This document shows, in pieces, positions 1-12,827 of a stretch of DNA of 64,000 nucleotides. The position numbers were made by a program, and so were the translations under genes. How positions within the stretch are numbered: position 1 is the stretch's first letter; each line of letters opens with the position of its first letter. Source of the DNA: Hirundichthys speculiger (taxonomy: Eukaryota; Chordata; Actinopteri; Beloniformes; Exocoetidae); assembly GCA_018398805.1 (NCBI GenBank), contig JAGFBZ010000697.1, positions 434,001-498,000 of the forward strand, read 5' to 3'. Under the pieces are notes generated by a model. That model was not told the DNA's origin. It did no database searches and saw only the letters and a program-made list of their open reading frames with translations.

Positions 1-2318
1 TTGTTTTTCTTTCCTAAACATCAACAGACTAAAGCTGCACAGCAAATTTGAAAGTGTTAATTCAACTCCTAGGGAGTTAAATTCAACACTTTCAAAGTCC
101 ACTCTAAATTGAGTTAAAAAAAAAAAACACTTTTAAAAAGTTAACACTGTGACAGAGATGGAACAACACTCTTAATTGTTGAAATTTAACACAAGTCAGT
201 GTTGAATTGACCCAACACCAGTGTGTAGTGTCAAATTTTAACACTATCCGTGTGTTGTTCTTACACTGAATAAGGTTCAAATTATATTAACACTATGGAA
301 AGTGTTACATATTACTCAACCTTTTGTGGTTTTATTTTGTTTTGGAAATACTACTGAGTCAATTTATAATCCCCAATTTCACACCCCAAAACAATACATG
401 CCAGCTGAATTTACAAAGAAAAGCACACAAGTTACAGTTTAAATCAATCTGTATTTCAAACAAGCACACCACTTAAAAACAGCACTGCTTTGCAATAACC
501 ACAACACAGGTCACACAATATGGCAATGTGGCACAATGTATGTTTTGTCACACATCTCGTTAGAAAACTGTTTGTCTAATTGGAAAAACAAAATATGAAT
601 CTGCTCTCTCATCAATACAGTAAACATTGAAATGATCATCAAAATAAAGAGTGGCCACTCCGCAAGTCAAAATGAACGCTTGCTCATCATTTATAATGAT
701 GTTGGTGACCTTTCTGAAAATAGGAACTTCCACATTTGTTCTAGTACAAACAAACATACCAATCTGATATTCAGGGCCATAGTTCTTCACCCTGTTAGTG
801 GTTGACAATTCACAGTATTTTTGTACATTAAAGCAGTGATTCCCAATGTGTGGGCCGTGGCCCCCTGGTGGGCCGTCGCGGTACTGCAGATGGGCTGTGA
901 GATGTCATTAAAATGAAACAAATGTGTTTTAAATCCTTGATCTTTTTAAAATATGTTTTTAATTACTGTAAAATATTAATGACATGATTTAAAAACATTA
1001 AGAAGCATCAAAACAAACCAGTTAAGTGTTATTCTACTGTCATCTTAACTTAATATGACAAGTGTCACCTTATTTGTTGACCCCTTACATTAATGTCAGA
1101 ACATAGCTTCCAGTCCTGAATGTTGATCACAGTTGTGATTAAAGGTTTCGGTGGGCCGCAGAGATTTTTAACATTTCAAATTTGGCCTTGGTGTTCTGAA
1201 GTTTGGGAATGGCTGCCATTAAAGTAAGAACTTAAAACCTCACCTCCCTCCAACCTATCAATAGCTTCTTTCTTTACTGGCCCAAACTCAAATCTCTGAA
1301 AATCAAAATTCTCCCAGTGGTAAGCTAACTGCCTCTGGTGTTGTTTCACCAATGGTTTTGTAATATTTTTGAAAATTTTAACTGATCTTTTAAAGAAAAT
1401 ATGTTTGGCCTCAAACCTCATGCACCATACGTGAAGGAATGGACCTATTTTTCTAATACAACGTGGATAATGTAGCATGAAATAATGCGTTGGAATCAAT
1501 CTTTTCTGTGAAAACAAAGATCTAAATAACTTGTGGTGGTCCTTAATCAAGTGTTTTCAAATAGTATGTCATACCTGTAGTAGTGAAAACACAATATTCA
1601 CAATCTGAATCAAGAGGAGGAGCAAATTCCAGAAACAGTTTTTTCTTTCTATTACATCACATGAGGAACATTTCTTACAAGACACCATGACTGAATTGCA
1701 TTTAGTCCAATATCATTGCTAGCCTTATCTATATTTAACCCATGTAGCCTATTTTTTCTTTCCATATACCCATAGTTGAAACTTTGGATCCTCTGTGACA
1801 ATGATTCTAAAGAGAAATACTTCTGGTTGACAAGGTACTGAAGCACAAGTTTTAGCTCATATTGTTCCACACCTTCAAGTAAATCGTGCATTATGTCCAC
1901 AGCATAGTTGTCAGAGGAGTGGAAAAAAGGCAACGTATTGAGCAAGCATGTCTTTTTGACACCAAATGTTGAACCCAGCATGGGATTTTCCTGTAGAGCA
2001 CCACAATCTTCTGCATGGATTTCTTTTGTACGAAAAATCATGCCAGAGTCGTCTTCAGTAAAGACAGACTGTGACTCATCCTTATTTGTCAAACAAAATC
2101 TACAATAATATGTAGCACTGAAGGATTCAACAAAACCATGTAAACCGAGATTTTCACCGGTCACTTGTATAACAGAACCAAACAATGGTGAGTCTGAGAA
2201 AGGCACCTCAGTTCCTTGTGTTTCAAGTATTTTAAGATCATATAAAAGAGGCTTTAGGATGGTGTCAAAGCCATAAATCTTCAGGTCTTGTGAGTGAAAG
2301 AGTGCCACAACATGAATA

Positions 2319-3054
2319 CAGTGGTACCTCTACTTACGAAATTAATTGGTTCTGGAAGTAGTTTTGTAACCTGAAAATTTTGTAAGTAGAAACGCATTTT
2401 CCATGTAAATGCCCTAATCCGTTCCAAGCCTCCCAAAATTCAAACATACATTTTTTTATTAATAATACGTGAAATGACATACATGTTAGAACTAGAAAAG
2501 CACTCGGAGAGCGCAGATCTTCCACCAAGCGCAACAATTATTGAAAAATTTGAAAATGATCCAGAATCCAGGATTTCTTCCAGATCACAACCAAAATGAA
2601 ATCAGTTCTTTCTTTTCACATTTCCGACAACTCCTGAAAATTTCATCAAAATCCATCCATAACTTTTTGAGTTATCTTGAACACAGACAGACACAGACAG
2701 ACAAACACCGGCAAAAACATAACCTCCTTGGCGGAGGTAAAAAATTTTCATTTACCTGGGTTGCTGGGTTACGCTTATACAGAGAAAGGGCCCTCTTAGC
2801 CAATGGGATGTCAGGAAGATGCTAAGCGATAGCCAATGGCAGAGCAGCTCGGACGCACCACTTTCAAACCGAGATACAGAGCTGACAAGTTCGTTCAGTA
2901 AACTCTGGGAGCTGCGAGTAGCAGCGCGTAGTGTATTTTTTGCCTTTCATATCCTAAAATTTCTTTCGTAACAAGAGGCAATATTTTCCCATTGAGGTGT
3001 TTTGTAACCTGAAAATTTTGTATGTAGAGACCTTTGTAAGTAGAGGTACCACTG
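2319..3054. mobile_element. Tigger/pogo-like non-autonomous DNA element with TA target duplication
   Basis: Perfect terminal inverted repeats CAGTGGTACCTCTACTTACG (left) and its complement at 3035-3054, flanked by TA on both sides (2317-2318 and 3055-3056). The subterminal text AACCTGAAAATTTTGTAAGTA occurs at both ends. 736 bp with no transposase. TA target sites and CAGTGGTACCTC ends fit Tigger/pogo elements. It interrupts a coding exon of gene B and itself holds another repeat at 2490-2740. Confidence 0.8.
2490..2740 (-). repeat. Dispersed repeat nested in the Tigger-like element
   Basis: On the minus strand it reads GGAGGTTATGTTTTTGCCGG, then a TGTCTGTC-rich run, then AACTCAAAAAGTTATGGATG and GATGAAATTTTCAGGAG, ending in CTCCGAGTGCTTTTCTAGTT. 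This is a very common interspersed repeat in fish, to my recollection; I cannot place its class. A second copy is at 36396-36645. Confidence 0.6.
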
Positions 3055-4065
3055 TATTCTGCAGCACAGAATTGTATTTTGGGGGCAGGTTCCTAAATAT
3101 AAAAAAAAAAACAACCAAGTTTGTGAATCCCTTTCTTTGAACCTAAAGGATTTGCTGTTTCAAATTAATCAAAATAGAGTTGAATCTGTAGAGCATGTTT
3201 TTTTGGGTAAACAAAATGTTACTCTTGTAGTAGGAAGCATCACATATGTCTTTATAAATGCCTTCTTTGCTATGTTTTGCTTGCAAAAAAGTTTCACATA
3301 ATTCAGTGTGCCTGATCATAGACTTAAGAGTCCCCAGGATGGGGGTATACACAAATTTATGTTACAGGGACCTGACTATAAACTCCTGTTTTATCCCTAC
3401 AAACATCAAACCACACCCCAAGAACATATTCAGTAGGTTTTAGATAACCATTTTTTTTTAGGTAACGATTTCCCACTTTTCCTCAAAGAACTTTGAGTTC
3501 TTTGACTCTTGTGTTGAACGCTGAGAAAGGATTTTCTAATCGTTCAAAACACTTGTCCACCTTGTTTTCAAAGTCTGTGCCTTGAATTTCTGAAGTACAG
3601 CTGAGAACTGCCTCTTTCACTTGCCTCTGAATGTCATTTACAAGTTCCTCCATGGACCCCACCATTGTTTGTGCTGTGCTCTCAGCAACACCTGGTGCTT
3701 GTAACTGTGCTACAACAGAAGCACACATGCTTAACACGTGATCACTGTTAACAGAGACCTGAGTAGTTATTGAAGAGTCTGTACTGACTAACTGTGATGT
3801 TGAGGACTCACCAACTTCATTCTGTGTCTACATTCTCAGCAGGATTTGTTAAAGCAGCTTCTCTATGGAAATTAACAAGATGCTTCTTGAAACCTGAATA
3901 GGTGCAAAAAGATAAATAACATCCCAACTGTCCACATTTCAAACATAATATCTTTCCAGAATATAGACCATGGTGAAGTCTTAAATGCTGACAAAGCAAT
4001 GCAGAACTTTTGTGGTGTGCCTTACAGACATAACAAAGAAACATTTTTGCATCCAAGGATATTTA

Positions 4066-6660
4066 TCACCTCAAGCGTGCAAAAATCTTGCTCTCAGCTC
4101 CTTGACTCTTGGACTTTCCTTGGCACTCAATGTTAAAAACTGTAGCTTGGATGAAAGTGTAGAAGTTGTAGAGGGATTCATGGTGGTTGAAGATAAAGTG
4201 GGCTTTAAAGAGCTCGTCGAAAGCTGCCAAGGATGTCTGTACCTTGCAAGGGATGGCTTTGTGTTCGATGTTGATGTAGTGTCGTTGGATTGCGATTCTT
4301 CTTTTCACCAAGACATATGAGAAAGGGCTGTCCCGGTTCCACACCAGCAAGGAATGTTTCAACACTAGCTCCCATATTCAACAAAATGTAAAGAAGAACC
4401 CCGATGAAATCATGAAATGTAATGCAACTGCATTGAAATTACTAAACCAATTAAAAAAAAAGAGCTTCAACACAGGAAGTAGGATTATAAGAATAACTGC
4501 ATAAGTACACTACTATTTGCATACCTGCAAATATCTCACAACATGGTCCACAGCTTGACATGAGCTTATTTAAGCACTCTTCTTGTGGCCTTTGGAGGTC
4601 GGGGGAAGCAAATGAGCCAACAGTAGAATGCTTAGGGGAACAACAGCAGAAATATCACACATTCACATTATAAATAATGGAGATATTTTAAAGAGAAGTG
4701 ACCCAAACAAACCAGACCCACCTGAGTCATGTTGCTCAGAAAGGAGGTGTTCAATTAGCTCATTAGACGTCAGTAGTTTGCAATCTGTCAGGATCCTTGG
4801 TTTGAAAAAAGTAGGCCAAAATCTGCCTGACACTTCCTCTCCAAACATCATGGTGAAGTCTTGATCAATCTACAGAAGAACACACATTTTTTCATACTGA
4901 TGCAACTCAAAAGTGTATACCTTCAGTGACAATTCACTTAATAAAAAGAAGTTGTCTATGTCAAAAAACATCCAAGACTGTTGAAGAGCACTGTTGATCA
5001 TGAACCAGTGTTCGGCAGTACTGAAATGTGACCCTCATCTTGTGACCCAGTTGAATGTTTCAAAAATGATATGGCTTCATGACAATCCTCTCCAAGTAGC
5101 TGCTTATCATTGCAGAGAACCTCTCTCTTTCTCTTTCTATTTTGATAGGTTGTGCTGGTGGAGGATTTCCGGGACTGAGCTGCAGTGTTGCGCTGAACAG
5201 TCTTTATTCTCCAGGCCAAATAGCCAGATCCACCCTGTGGGTAATAGAAGTGTTCCTATAATAACAAAAACATTCAATTGTAGAGTAAGTTGACAACATA
5301 TTACAACTCCATAAATTGTCATACAAGCTTTTGATTTACAAACTTACATATCCATTGTCTGAGTATGGATCTCTGAGGCTGGGAAATCGAGAGATGATGC
5401 CCAAAACACATTTAATTCACACAGAAACTTGTGAGGGTCCTCCTGAAAAATAAACATGACACTACAGTCTTGAACAAATTTTACTGTTACCTTCAGTGAG
5501 TTTTAGTATCTCTCAGAGTATTAGTTTTTGTAACATCTTTCAGCCATTTAATATTTATTTCTTACATAGAAATTAAATCAAAATTGCTTTACTAATATGC
5601 AATGTCATAAAATAAGAGTGCTCTTAAAAAAGACTAATGCACGAATATCAACAGTGAAGTCTTACCCATGAATTTCAATCATGTTGGCCACAAGAAGGTT
5701 TACCAACTGTCTCCTTGTCCAAAATAATCTGTCCACCCGGTTTAGCCCATCTCTCACCATCTAAAGGATTAAAAAAAAAAAATCAGAAAGTCAGCAATTA
5801 TATTCATAATCATCATCACTTCCAATAACATGGGCACAGACTAACTGCACAATATCTTTTTGTGTGATACTTTATAACTAATATCATTCATTACAAAAGC
5901 TGAACACCTCTTTTGCTGATTCCTGTTCAGCATGGGATCTCTTCCCTCCATTTGTCCTAATCACTGTTGAACTTGATGAATCAGAGGATACTAGCAAGGG
6001 TCTCCAGACGCAGATGAGTTGTCTATGTTTGACTCATGTTGAAGCACAACTGCAGTGAAAAAAAAAATGTATACAAAAAGTCCATTAAATAGTTCTCCAC
6101 AATACTCATAATTAATGATCTACATCTTCCCTAACAAGGGTGAGTCTCACCTGTTGACTTCTCAGTTGTCACCCAAACCATAAGGTTCCCTGCTTTCTAA
6201 AGCTCCTCAAACACATCTACATCAACTTCTGTCCTTGATTCATCCGTCAAGTGTAGCTCAATCTCAAGTGGCAGATCTAGCTTTTGAATGACTGATAAAA
6301 AAAAAGTACATTTAGAGTAAGATAAAAATTGCAATAAGATTTCCAGAAATTTGCAAACCTTGTTTCTCAACATTTTAAATCCACTTGTAAAAGTACTTTT
6401 TGATTTCTTCACAAGGTATTAGCTTTTGGTATCATAATCACAGTTCCATAATATAAGACATTTAAACATTTCATAAATTCAACAAGTTTTACAGCAAGTA
6501 GTCAATTGAAAAACATTCTGGACTGTATGAAAAGTGATGTTCACCTTTCTGAAGAAATGTGTTGAAGTCATCATAGCTATCTTCAGTCTCAGCCACTTTG
6601 ACATATTTCTGTGTTTCTCCAAATCTCACCTTCACCAATATGATGTTCTATGAAGAAAAA
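4066..6660 (-). pseudogene. Transposon gene A, multi-exon, samd3-like family, broken
   Basis: Function unknown. It resembles fish predicted proteins often labelled SAMD3-like (from memory). Exons seen 5'->3' on the minus strand: about 6541-6650 (VRFGETQKYVKVAETEDSY, donor AAG|GTGAAC); about 6190-6290 (IQKLDLPLEIELHLTDES); about 5887-6050 (Ser-rich, then NGGKRSHAEQES); about 5668-5762 (MVRDGLNRVDRLFWTRRQLV); about 5325-5441 (a version of LGIVTLFPNLKDPYS); about 5000-5253 (GGSGYLAWRIKTVQRNTAA); about 4640-4868 (PTFFKPRILTDCKLL); and the last, 4066-4375 (QTSLAAFDELFKAHFIFN). Several junctions keep good splice signals and frame. Lesions: an in-frame TAG after VDVFEEL near 6197, and frameshifts in the 5.9-6.0 kb, 5.3-5.4 kb and 4.3 kb exons. 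Gene B starts a few bases downstream. Confidence 0.6.
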
Positions 6661-7439
6661 AGAAGAAAAAACACCCACCCTCACCGTGCCATCATTTACA
6701 ATATGTTAACCATCAATAGACAAAAAAAAAGAAAAAGAAAAAAGTTAGCCTTGCTTTACTCGCCTGAGTTCACCATAGCAGTATTTGTTTAGAATTTTAG
6801 CGACACAATACAAAGACGCATGATAACCTCTTCTCTGTTAGTTTGGCAAAATAATGTCACCTGGAGGCTTAAACATAAAAGCCGAGTTATTGCTTATGGC
6901 TAGTTTTACCCAAATGGCACCAACTGTTTTAATATTCGGTTAAGGCGACACCTCATGCGCATGCGACCTCTCATGGCTGGATTTTAACTCACAAAAATGT
7001 GCAGTTGTACGCGTATACTTACATATAAAATGTGTATATTCATCGACACTCTTTTGTAAAAAGTGAATTCACTTGTGCTAAGATTAACATGAGACTTACC
7101 TTATGACAATGTCAGCTGCAGACACGAATCTTCGACACATAAAATACTGCTGTTGGCCTGGTCGCGTGCTGTCCCGCTCTTGTGGCAACCACGTCACAGA
7201 TATGTTGGAATTGTGGGAGAAACTCTGTTCAGTGTTCATTTTAAAATCAACACTTAACAGAGGTGCTTAGATTTAACTCCCTGGATTACCACCTACTCTT
7301 TCCAGGGACAAACCCTCACATCGTTGAATCAGACCGAAGAAACGTTGAATTAACACTGTATTTTTAACATTCAACACCAACACTAGAAATGTTTTTCTGT
7401 GTTCAGCTCTGCAATTGTAGCAGCAGCCTAAAAGCTTGC

Positions 7440-7942
7440 CAAAAGAATTGGCTTCATAGACAGCATTAACGAAAGAGGCGACAGGTTTAGTGGACGTTTA
7501 CTCTCTAGCAGGGAAATAGGCATGACACTAAAACAACACTCAGGTGGTTTAAGAGGAAATATTTAAATGCGTTGGAATGGTCTAGTCAAAAACCAGATCT
7601 CAATCTAACTGAAAGTTTTAGGTCTGACGTAAAGATTGTTCTATACATCAGCCCTTTTAACTTGAACCCTTTAAACTTGAAGGTGCTGGAGCAGTTTAGC
7701 CTTGAAGAATGAGCAAAAAATCCTAGTGGCTACATATGCCAAGATCAAAGTGCTGATTTTGGGGGGTAAATAGTAAGGCACACTCAAGCATTTGTTTTTG
7801 TCTTGTTTTCTCTTCCCAATGAAAAAAATAAAATAAAATTTGCATCTTCAAAGCTGTTGGCATGTTGTGTAAAATACAGGCTGCAAAGTAACAAAGCAAG
7901 AGAAATGGCAGGGAGGGGTGATCACTTTTGCAATACACTGTA
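7440..7942 (+). mobile_element. Tc1/mariner remnant, 3' end only
   Basis: The stretch encodes, through stops and frameshifts, WFKRKYLNALEWSSQ followed by KPDLNLTES, a decayed form of the Tc1 motif WPSQSPDLNPIE that carries the last catalytic Asp. It ends in GATCACTTTTGCAATACACTG followed by TA at 7941-7942, the usual right end of a fish Tc1 family. The 5' half is missing. Confidence 0.5.
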
Positions 7943-10831
7943 ACTGTGTGTGTAACTATGACTGGCTGTCTGGTTAGAAAATGTTTTTTTTTTTTTTTTT
8001 TTGGCAACCCGAGAACCACGGAATATGAATTGTAAGAGGGGGGAGCTCAAACTCATCCGGGGGCCTTTCAGATACACTTCCCTCTCCTCTTTGACTTTCT
8101 CCAGTTATTCCAGACAGGATCACTAATTGTCTCACAGGCGGTGTTAATCTGTTCCTTTCCCGAATATTGATGGGAACATAGCCTGGAATTTCCTGTGAGG
8201 AACAGCATGTTAATATTCTTCTCTGTTCTGTCCTTATGCTCACACTAAATCAGTGCAAATCTGAATCAGTGGGAGTTTGCAGAGTTTTGCAATTTACACA
8301 TCTCATAAAAGCCCCAGATGAAGCAGTAACGATTGGTTTTGACCGGTAATGCCTCTGAGTGGATACTGTTTTTTGCAGTGCTCAGGTTTCCCCTATTGGT
8401 TGGACATCATACTGTAAGAAATGCAGGAAAGGTAACTGTTGAATGAACTCTGTAAATTGAACTGATCTTAAACCCTCTAGTTAAGTGTTAATAATCCCAT
8501 CATCTTGGGAAAGTTTGGACTCCAAAACAAACCAACTAACAAACAAAAAAAAAAAACTACAAAAGGTTTTATGGAATACAGTTGAAGTTGCTGTGATGGG
8601 GACATATAGAGGATGTGGGTCTTTCTCCTTCAAAAGTTATAAAAACAGTGAAAAGGTTATTGTAGTCAAAAAGTACCTGATCTAGATTTAGTGTGATTGG
8701 GGAGGTATTTGTGCACAAAAGTCCCAACTGGAATCTCATGCAGGACCTAAAAACATCCAGCAGATGGTTTTGCATGAAGAATTCCTACAAATCAAACTTG
8801 TGGCTTAATGTTAGGCACCTTTGTAGGCCACATCAATCTGCCTGCAAAAGCACATAGGTTGCATGTTGAACTGTATGCAGCCAAGCCAACATGAGTTCAT
8901 GCTGCTCCTCTCCCCCTCTCTGCAGCTCACCAACAGTGTTTGCTGCTCATGGTTCCCACAGGAGCTACAATTACTATACTATACAACCCTATTTGTCTTT
9001 ACACACTCTTCACATTTGATGGATTTAAGGGTGGGGAGTAGCTGTTGGTGGGGGCAGTATCTGTCTGCTATGCATGCTGTGTGCACTGGGATTTAGCACA
9101 GATGTGAGGTGACAGGTCTGTTTAAGGTTGCTGCTTAAGGGATGATGACTGAAAAAAACTGCAAGGGAGGATGAGGACAGTCATATGTGTTAAAACTATG
9201 AGATGAAAGTTGAAAAAATGGGCCAGATCAAACACTATGAGAAAGTCTCACCAGCAGCCTAAGGGCTGGAACATTTAGCCGGTATTAGAAGAAAACTGAA
9301 AAGTCTAAAGAAACCATGGCAATAAAAATGAATTAAGAAAAAAGTCATCTTTTATTTTCCTTGAAGGAAAATTGAGAGAAAGAAGATGATAAGAGTAAAT
9401 TAAAAGGCAACACAAGAGAAAGTATGGAAGATTGAACAAAGCAAGCTAAGCTAAAAGTAGGAGAAACACTACAAGGATGAACAGAAAAAAAACATATGTA
9501 GATAAATATTTTACAGACATTAAATAAAACTACATTTCCATTCCTAATTCCTAAATTAATGAATTATAAATTAAGATACTGCTCTAAAATTCTATAAGGG
9601 GTTCTTGACACCACATTGGGATATAGTTATACATACTGTTGTATTAAAATAGGGTCAGGTCACTATGGCCTGTTTCTCAATGATATTGATATCTAATATA
9701 TCTAATCCAATATGGGATATTGCTCAGGCACCATGGCATGATCTTTTGAGACACTAGCTGTCAGAGGGATTTAGCTCAAGGCTCAACATATTGATAAACA
9801 AGTATTTAAGAATGACTGCATGTCCTTGATTCATTGTCTTGTGCTGACAACGACTGTCCATGCTGTTGTGAGGTACCTGACCATTTCTGCTTGTATACAA
9901 ATGGAGATTAAATCCGCTCTCACCCTTGTTCGATTGTCAAGTGCTTTGTTAAGTGTTGTACAATTGCCTCACTAGAACTCACTAGTTATTGGTAAACTAA
10001 TATACATTAATAGCAAAATGTAAACAACACATACACATATGGGTTAGAGTTTGGTTTTTGTTGTTAGTTTCTTATCCAACTATGTCTGATCTGAGACGGA
10101 CAGATCAGTCGTGCATCACTTTTCTTCTCCTAGTATACCTCTTTTCATTGCAAGGAGAACAGTAAGACACATTAAAACGGTACAATCCAGTTCCAGTCCA
10201 GAAGAAGCAATGTACTGCAATCAAAATGCTAAATTTTGCAAATGTTTATCCCAAGAACCCAAAATAAAGGGAGAAAAGAAATTAAATTAAATAACAGAAC
10301 AAATGCACATTAAAAAAAAATACATTGTTTTGTTTTAATATTAGGGCTAGATGGAGGAGTAAGGCTTTATTCTTTTAAAAGGGCAGTGGTTTAAATCTTT
10401 GTCAATTATTTGTTCCTTACAAAGGGCTATTGCAGAATTCTGTTTAAAAAAAAAAAGAAATAATGAAAGAAAACTACACACATATTTTGTTTTAAAATAT
10501 TCAAAAGCCCTGAGTAACTCAAGTGAAGTGTATCTTTATTTCGCTTCAGCTTCCATGTACAGCTATTCCATGAAAATAAAATACTAATATCTGGTTCCAC
10601 ACTTACAAATCTGTATAGTTAAAATCTAACCTCACACACTGCATGTGCTTATTAAGTATTTTCATTTACCAACTGTGCATTTATTTATCAAATATTTTAT
10701 TTTCTAATAAGTCTCTGCTTTCAATTGCTAAGTTCTAATTGATTTGTACTAAAGCATTTATAATGCAAATCAGCAAGAGTCTCCTGAGATAGCGGAGGGA
10801 AAGAAAAATGAAGTGAACAGGAGGTCCTCAC
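7943..10831. other. Intron 3 sequence of the calcium channel gene, no recognised feature
   Basis: AT-rich, with a T-run at 7987-8002 and an A-run near 8547. I see no coding homology on either strand, and specifically no S3-S4 exon of the calcium channel. An LTR-like stretch near 9760-9960 was considered and not accepted. Confidence 0.5.
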
Positions 10832-10965
10832 CCTGCCATGACGATAAAGAAATCTAGCCGGTTCCATGTGTCCCCTAGGTAACAGCGCCGACCAAAGATT
10901 CCCAGAGCGACCATCTTTATAATCATCTCCAGGGCAAAGAAGATGTAGATGAATGCATCAAAGGC
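10832..10965 (-). CDS. cacna1i: T-type calcium channel alpha-1 subunit, exon 3 (domain I S2-S3)
   Basis: A 134-bp exon encoding S2, the S2-S3 linker and the start of S3 of repeat I. Seen: acceptor TTTCTTTCTGTTAG, then S2 ([20 protein letters not shown]), then [19 protein letters not shown] and IVMAG, and donor GG|GTGAGG with GT at 10831-10830. The [15 protein letters not shown] block is close to invariant in Cav3 channels, and FIVMAG is the Cav3.3 form. The acidic residue in S2 (ALEMV) and the Asp in RLDFF are the positions expected to form the gating-charge transfer centre; that role is inferred from the voltage-sensor family. Phase 0 at the start, phase 2 at the end. The next exon, which should carry the S4 arginines, is not in the window to the left of this one. 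I see no damage. Confidence 0.96.
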
Positions 10966-11529
10966 CTAACAGAAAGAAATAAAGAAATAAAATGTTTAGG
11001 TGGAAACAGGGGGGAAAAAAGGTTATTTCTTCATGCTTTGTCCATAAATAAGCAAATAAATATTAATTCATCTCTTGTAGGGATGGAAACACAGAAAGCA
11101 AAGACAAACATTACAGTAAACAAGCTACATTCAAACAATGGGGGCAAAATGAAAAACAAACATATCATATTTGGTAAATTAAGAGACATACTTATTTATG
11201 TTCTTGATAATAGCTAAGATTGTGGCATAAAAAAGACAACAGAAAAACAAACAATTTAGTTGAATTATTTCAACCGTCCAAATTAAAAATAACATTTCTA
11301 AAGAAGTTTCAAGTGTAAATCTTTCTAAACAACAGGGATCAACAGAATTTTGCAGATTCTGCTTTAGGCTCAAACTTTGGATTGTTTAAAATATAACCAG
11401 TCAATATAAACAATCTGAATATACAGAAAGTCACAACTGACACAACTTTTCTTTTCTTTTTTTTTTTTTTTAAATCCTTCCTCAAATTTATTTCAGTGTT
11501 TAAAGGGAAATAAATGAGAAATAACAGCT

Positions 11530-12827
11530 GGCCCTAGTGTCCCCAATAAGATTGAAAGCCTGTGCTGATAAATTGGGGGACCCTCTCCAGCATGTCTTCT
11601 GGGAAAACATCCCACATTATCTCTGTCCCCAAGAAAAAACACCCCAGAGACCCTAGCGACTTTCGCTCGATTGCCCTCACTTTACATCTAATGAAGTAGT
11701 TGGAAATGTCCCCTACTGCGGGATGAAAATGATTAACATGGAAGTGGACCCCCTCATCGTTGACTGGATAACAGACTATCTGACCGACAGACCACAGTTT
11801 GTGAGGATGGGTGGCTGTGTGTGTGGAGTACAACGACCAGCAGTACGGGAGCTCCACAGGGGACAGTGCTGTCGCACATCCTGTTCATCCTGTACACTGC
11901 TGATTTCCACCACAACTCTGCACTCTGTCACATGCAGAAGTTCTCGGATGACACAGCAACTGTTGCATCCATCAAGGAGAATGATGAGAGGGAGTATAGG
12001 AAACTTGTTGGTGACTCTGTGGAGTGGTGCCATAAGAAGCAGCTTCTCCTAAACACATCAAAAACAAATGGTGCTCAACTTTAGGCACCACCCCACAATA
12101 CGACCGGTTTGCATCGGGGGTGAGACAGTCAAGATTGTACCCTCCTATAAATACCTGAACATTACCAAACACTGACTACCTCTATAAAAATGGTCAGAGC
12201 AGGCTCTACTTCCTTCAGCGACTGGCATCTTTTAACATCTGCAAGAACCTCTTACAGATGTTTTACCACTCCGTAGTGGCCAGTGTGCTCTTTATGCCTT
12301 CACTCCTGGGGTGGCAGTGGAACCAAGAGATGCATCAAATGGCTGAGTAAGATCATCAGGAAGGCAGGCTCCGTGGTGGTACTAAAGCTGGAACACTGTC
12401 CAGACTCTGGGCAATCATGGTCAATGCCACTCACCCGCTATGGGTTGCTTTCAACCAGCAGAGCAGCTCATGTAGTGACAGACTGACCTGCTCCACAAGC
12501 AGAATCACATAAACCTTTGTTCCTCGAGCAGTCAGGGGAGGGAGAAGAGGAGGGGGGAGGAGTAATAGAATTAGAAATGGAGAAGCTTGAAAACTCCTCC
12601 TCCTGGGATATTTTATTTTATTTAAGTACATTTAGTAATTTTATCTGTTCCAAGGGTTGTGCTTATAACTAGGATTTTATAACTAGGTTTTAATGACAGT
12701 CATACATATTTATCTTATGTATTTATTACCTATACCTAGTCATTGTATCTTGTGTTGTTGTAATAATGTGAGTTTTATTTGTATGATGACCACCATTGAA
12801 TTTCCCTCAGGATTATTAAAGTGTATA
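11530..12827 (+). mobile_element. CR1/L2-type LINE fragment (reverse transcriptase and 3' end)
   Basis: The broken reading frame retains reverse-transcriptase blocks: PRDPSDFRS-like text near 11650, STGAPQGTVLSHILFILYTA (motif B) at 11845-11905, and KFSDDTATVASI (the FADD-type motif C, with Ser for Ala/Val) near 11940. Downstream come WCHKKQLLLNTSKT and YLYKNGQSRLYFLQRLASFN, typical of CR1/L2 LINEs. The 3' end has GAATTTCCCTCAGGATTATTAAAG, the usual fish L2-like tail. Several stops and frameshifts; 5' truncated; not active. The tail is cut by a DNA element and resumes at 13640. Confidence 0.75.

Larger units (their letters stand above)
560..4056 (-). pseudogene. Transposon gene B: C2H2 zinc finger plus transposase-like protein, broken
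   Basis: Likely the element's DNA-binding/transposase-like protein; no biochemical function can be shown. Order on the minus strand: a zinc-finger exon at 3817-4056 (CYVCKAHHKSSALLCQHLRL, then CLKCGQLGCYLSFCTYSGF and KKHLVNFH); a Ser/Thr-rich and helical part at 3483-3830, reached only by a frameshift near 3826; GVWFDVCRDKTGVYSQVPVT near 3360-3450; 3143-3352 (TPILGTLKSMIRHTELCETF); 1652-2310 (YYCRFCLTNKDESQ, then CLLNTLPFFHSSDNYAVDI with MHDLLEGVEQYELKL); 1176-1550 (HYPRCIRKIGPFLHVWCMRF); and a C-terminal piece at 560-808. The coding exon is split by the Tigger-like element at 2319-3054: reading continues from PKYNSVLQN on one side to VVALFHSQDLKIYGFD on the other. MHDLLEGV recalls the MH(D/L)LLEGV motif of EnSpm-type transposases. 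It is clearly dead. Confidence 0.65.
38..7401 (-). mobile_element. EnSpm/CACTA-like DNA transposon with two decayed genes
   Basis: Both ends begin CACAG read inward: CACAGCAAATTTGAAAGTGTT on the left and CACAGAAAAACATTTCTAGTGTT on the right. Both are followed by many short copies of GTGTTAA/GTTGAATT in either direction, as in the subterminal repeats of CACTA elements. No target duplication is visible (flanks ctg and ttc). Inside, two genes are read on the minus strand: a multi-exon gene at 4066-6660 and a second at 560-4056 with a C2H2 zinc finger and a transposase-like region. Both match protein families repeated many times in fish genomes, as I remember them. Superfamily assignment rests on the CACAG ends and the MHDLLEGV motif and is uncertain. 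A Tigger-like element sits at 2319-3054. Confidence 0.6.

Noticed and set aside
9760..9965. LTR-like stretch with GAGATTAAA and TTGTTCGATTGTCAAG
   Set aside because: No TG...CA ends, no target duplication and no second copy seen.
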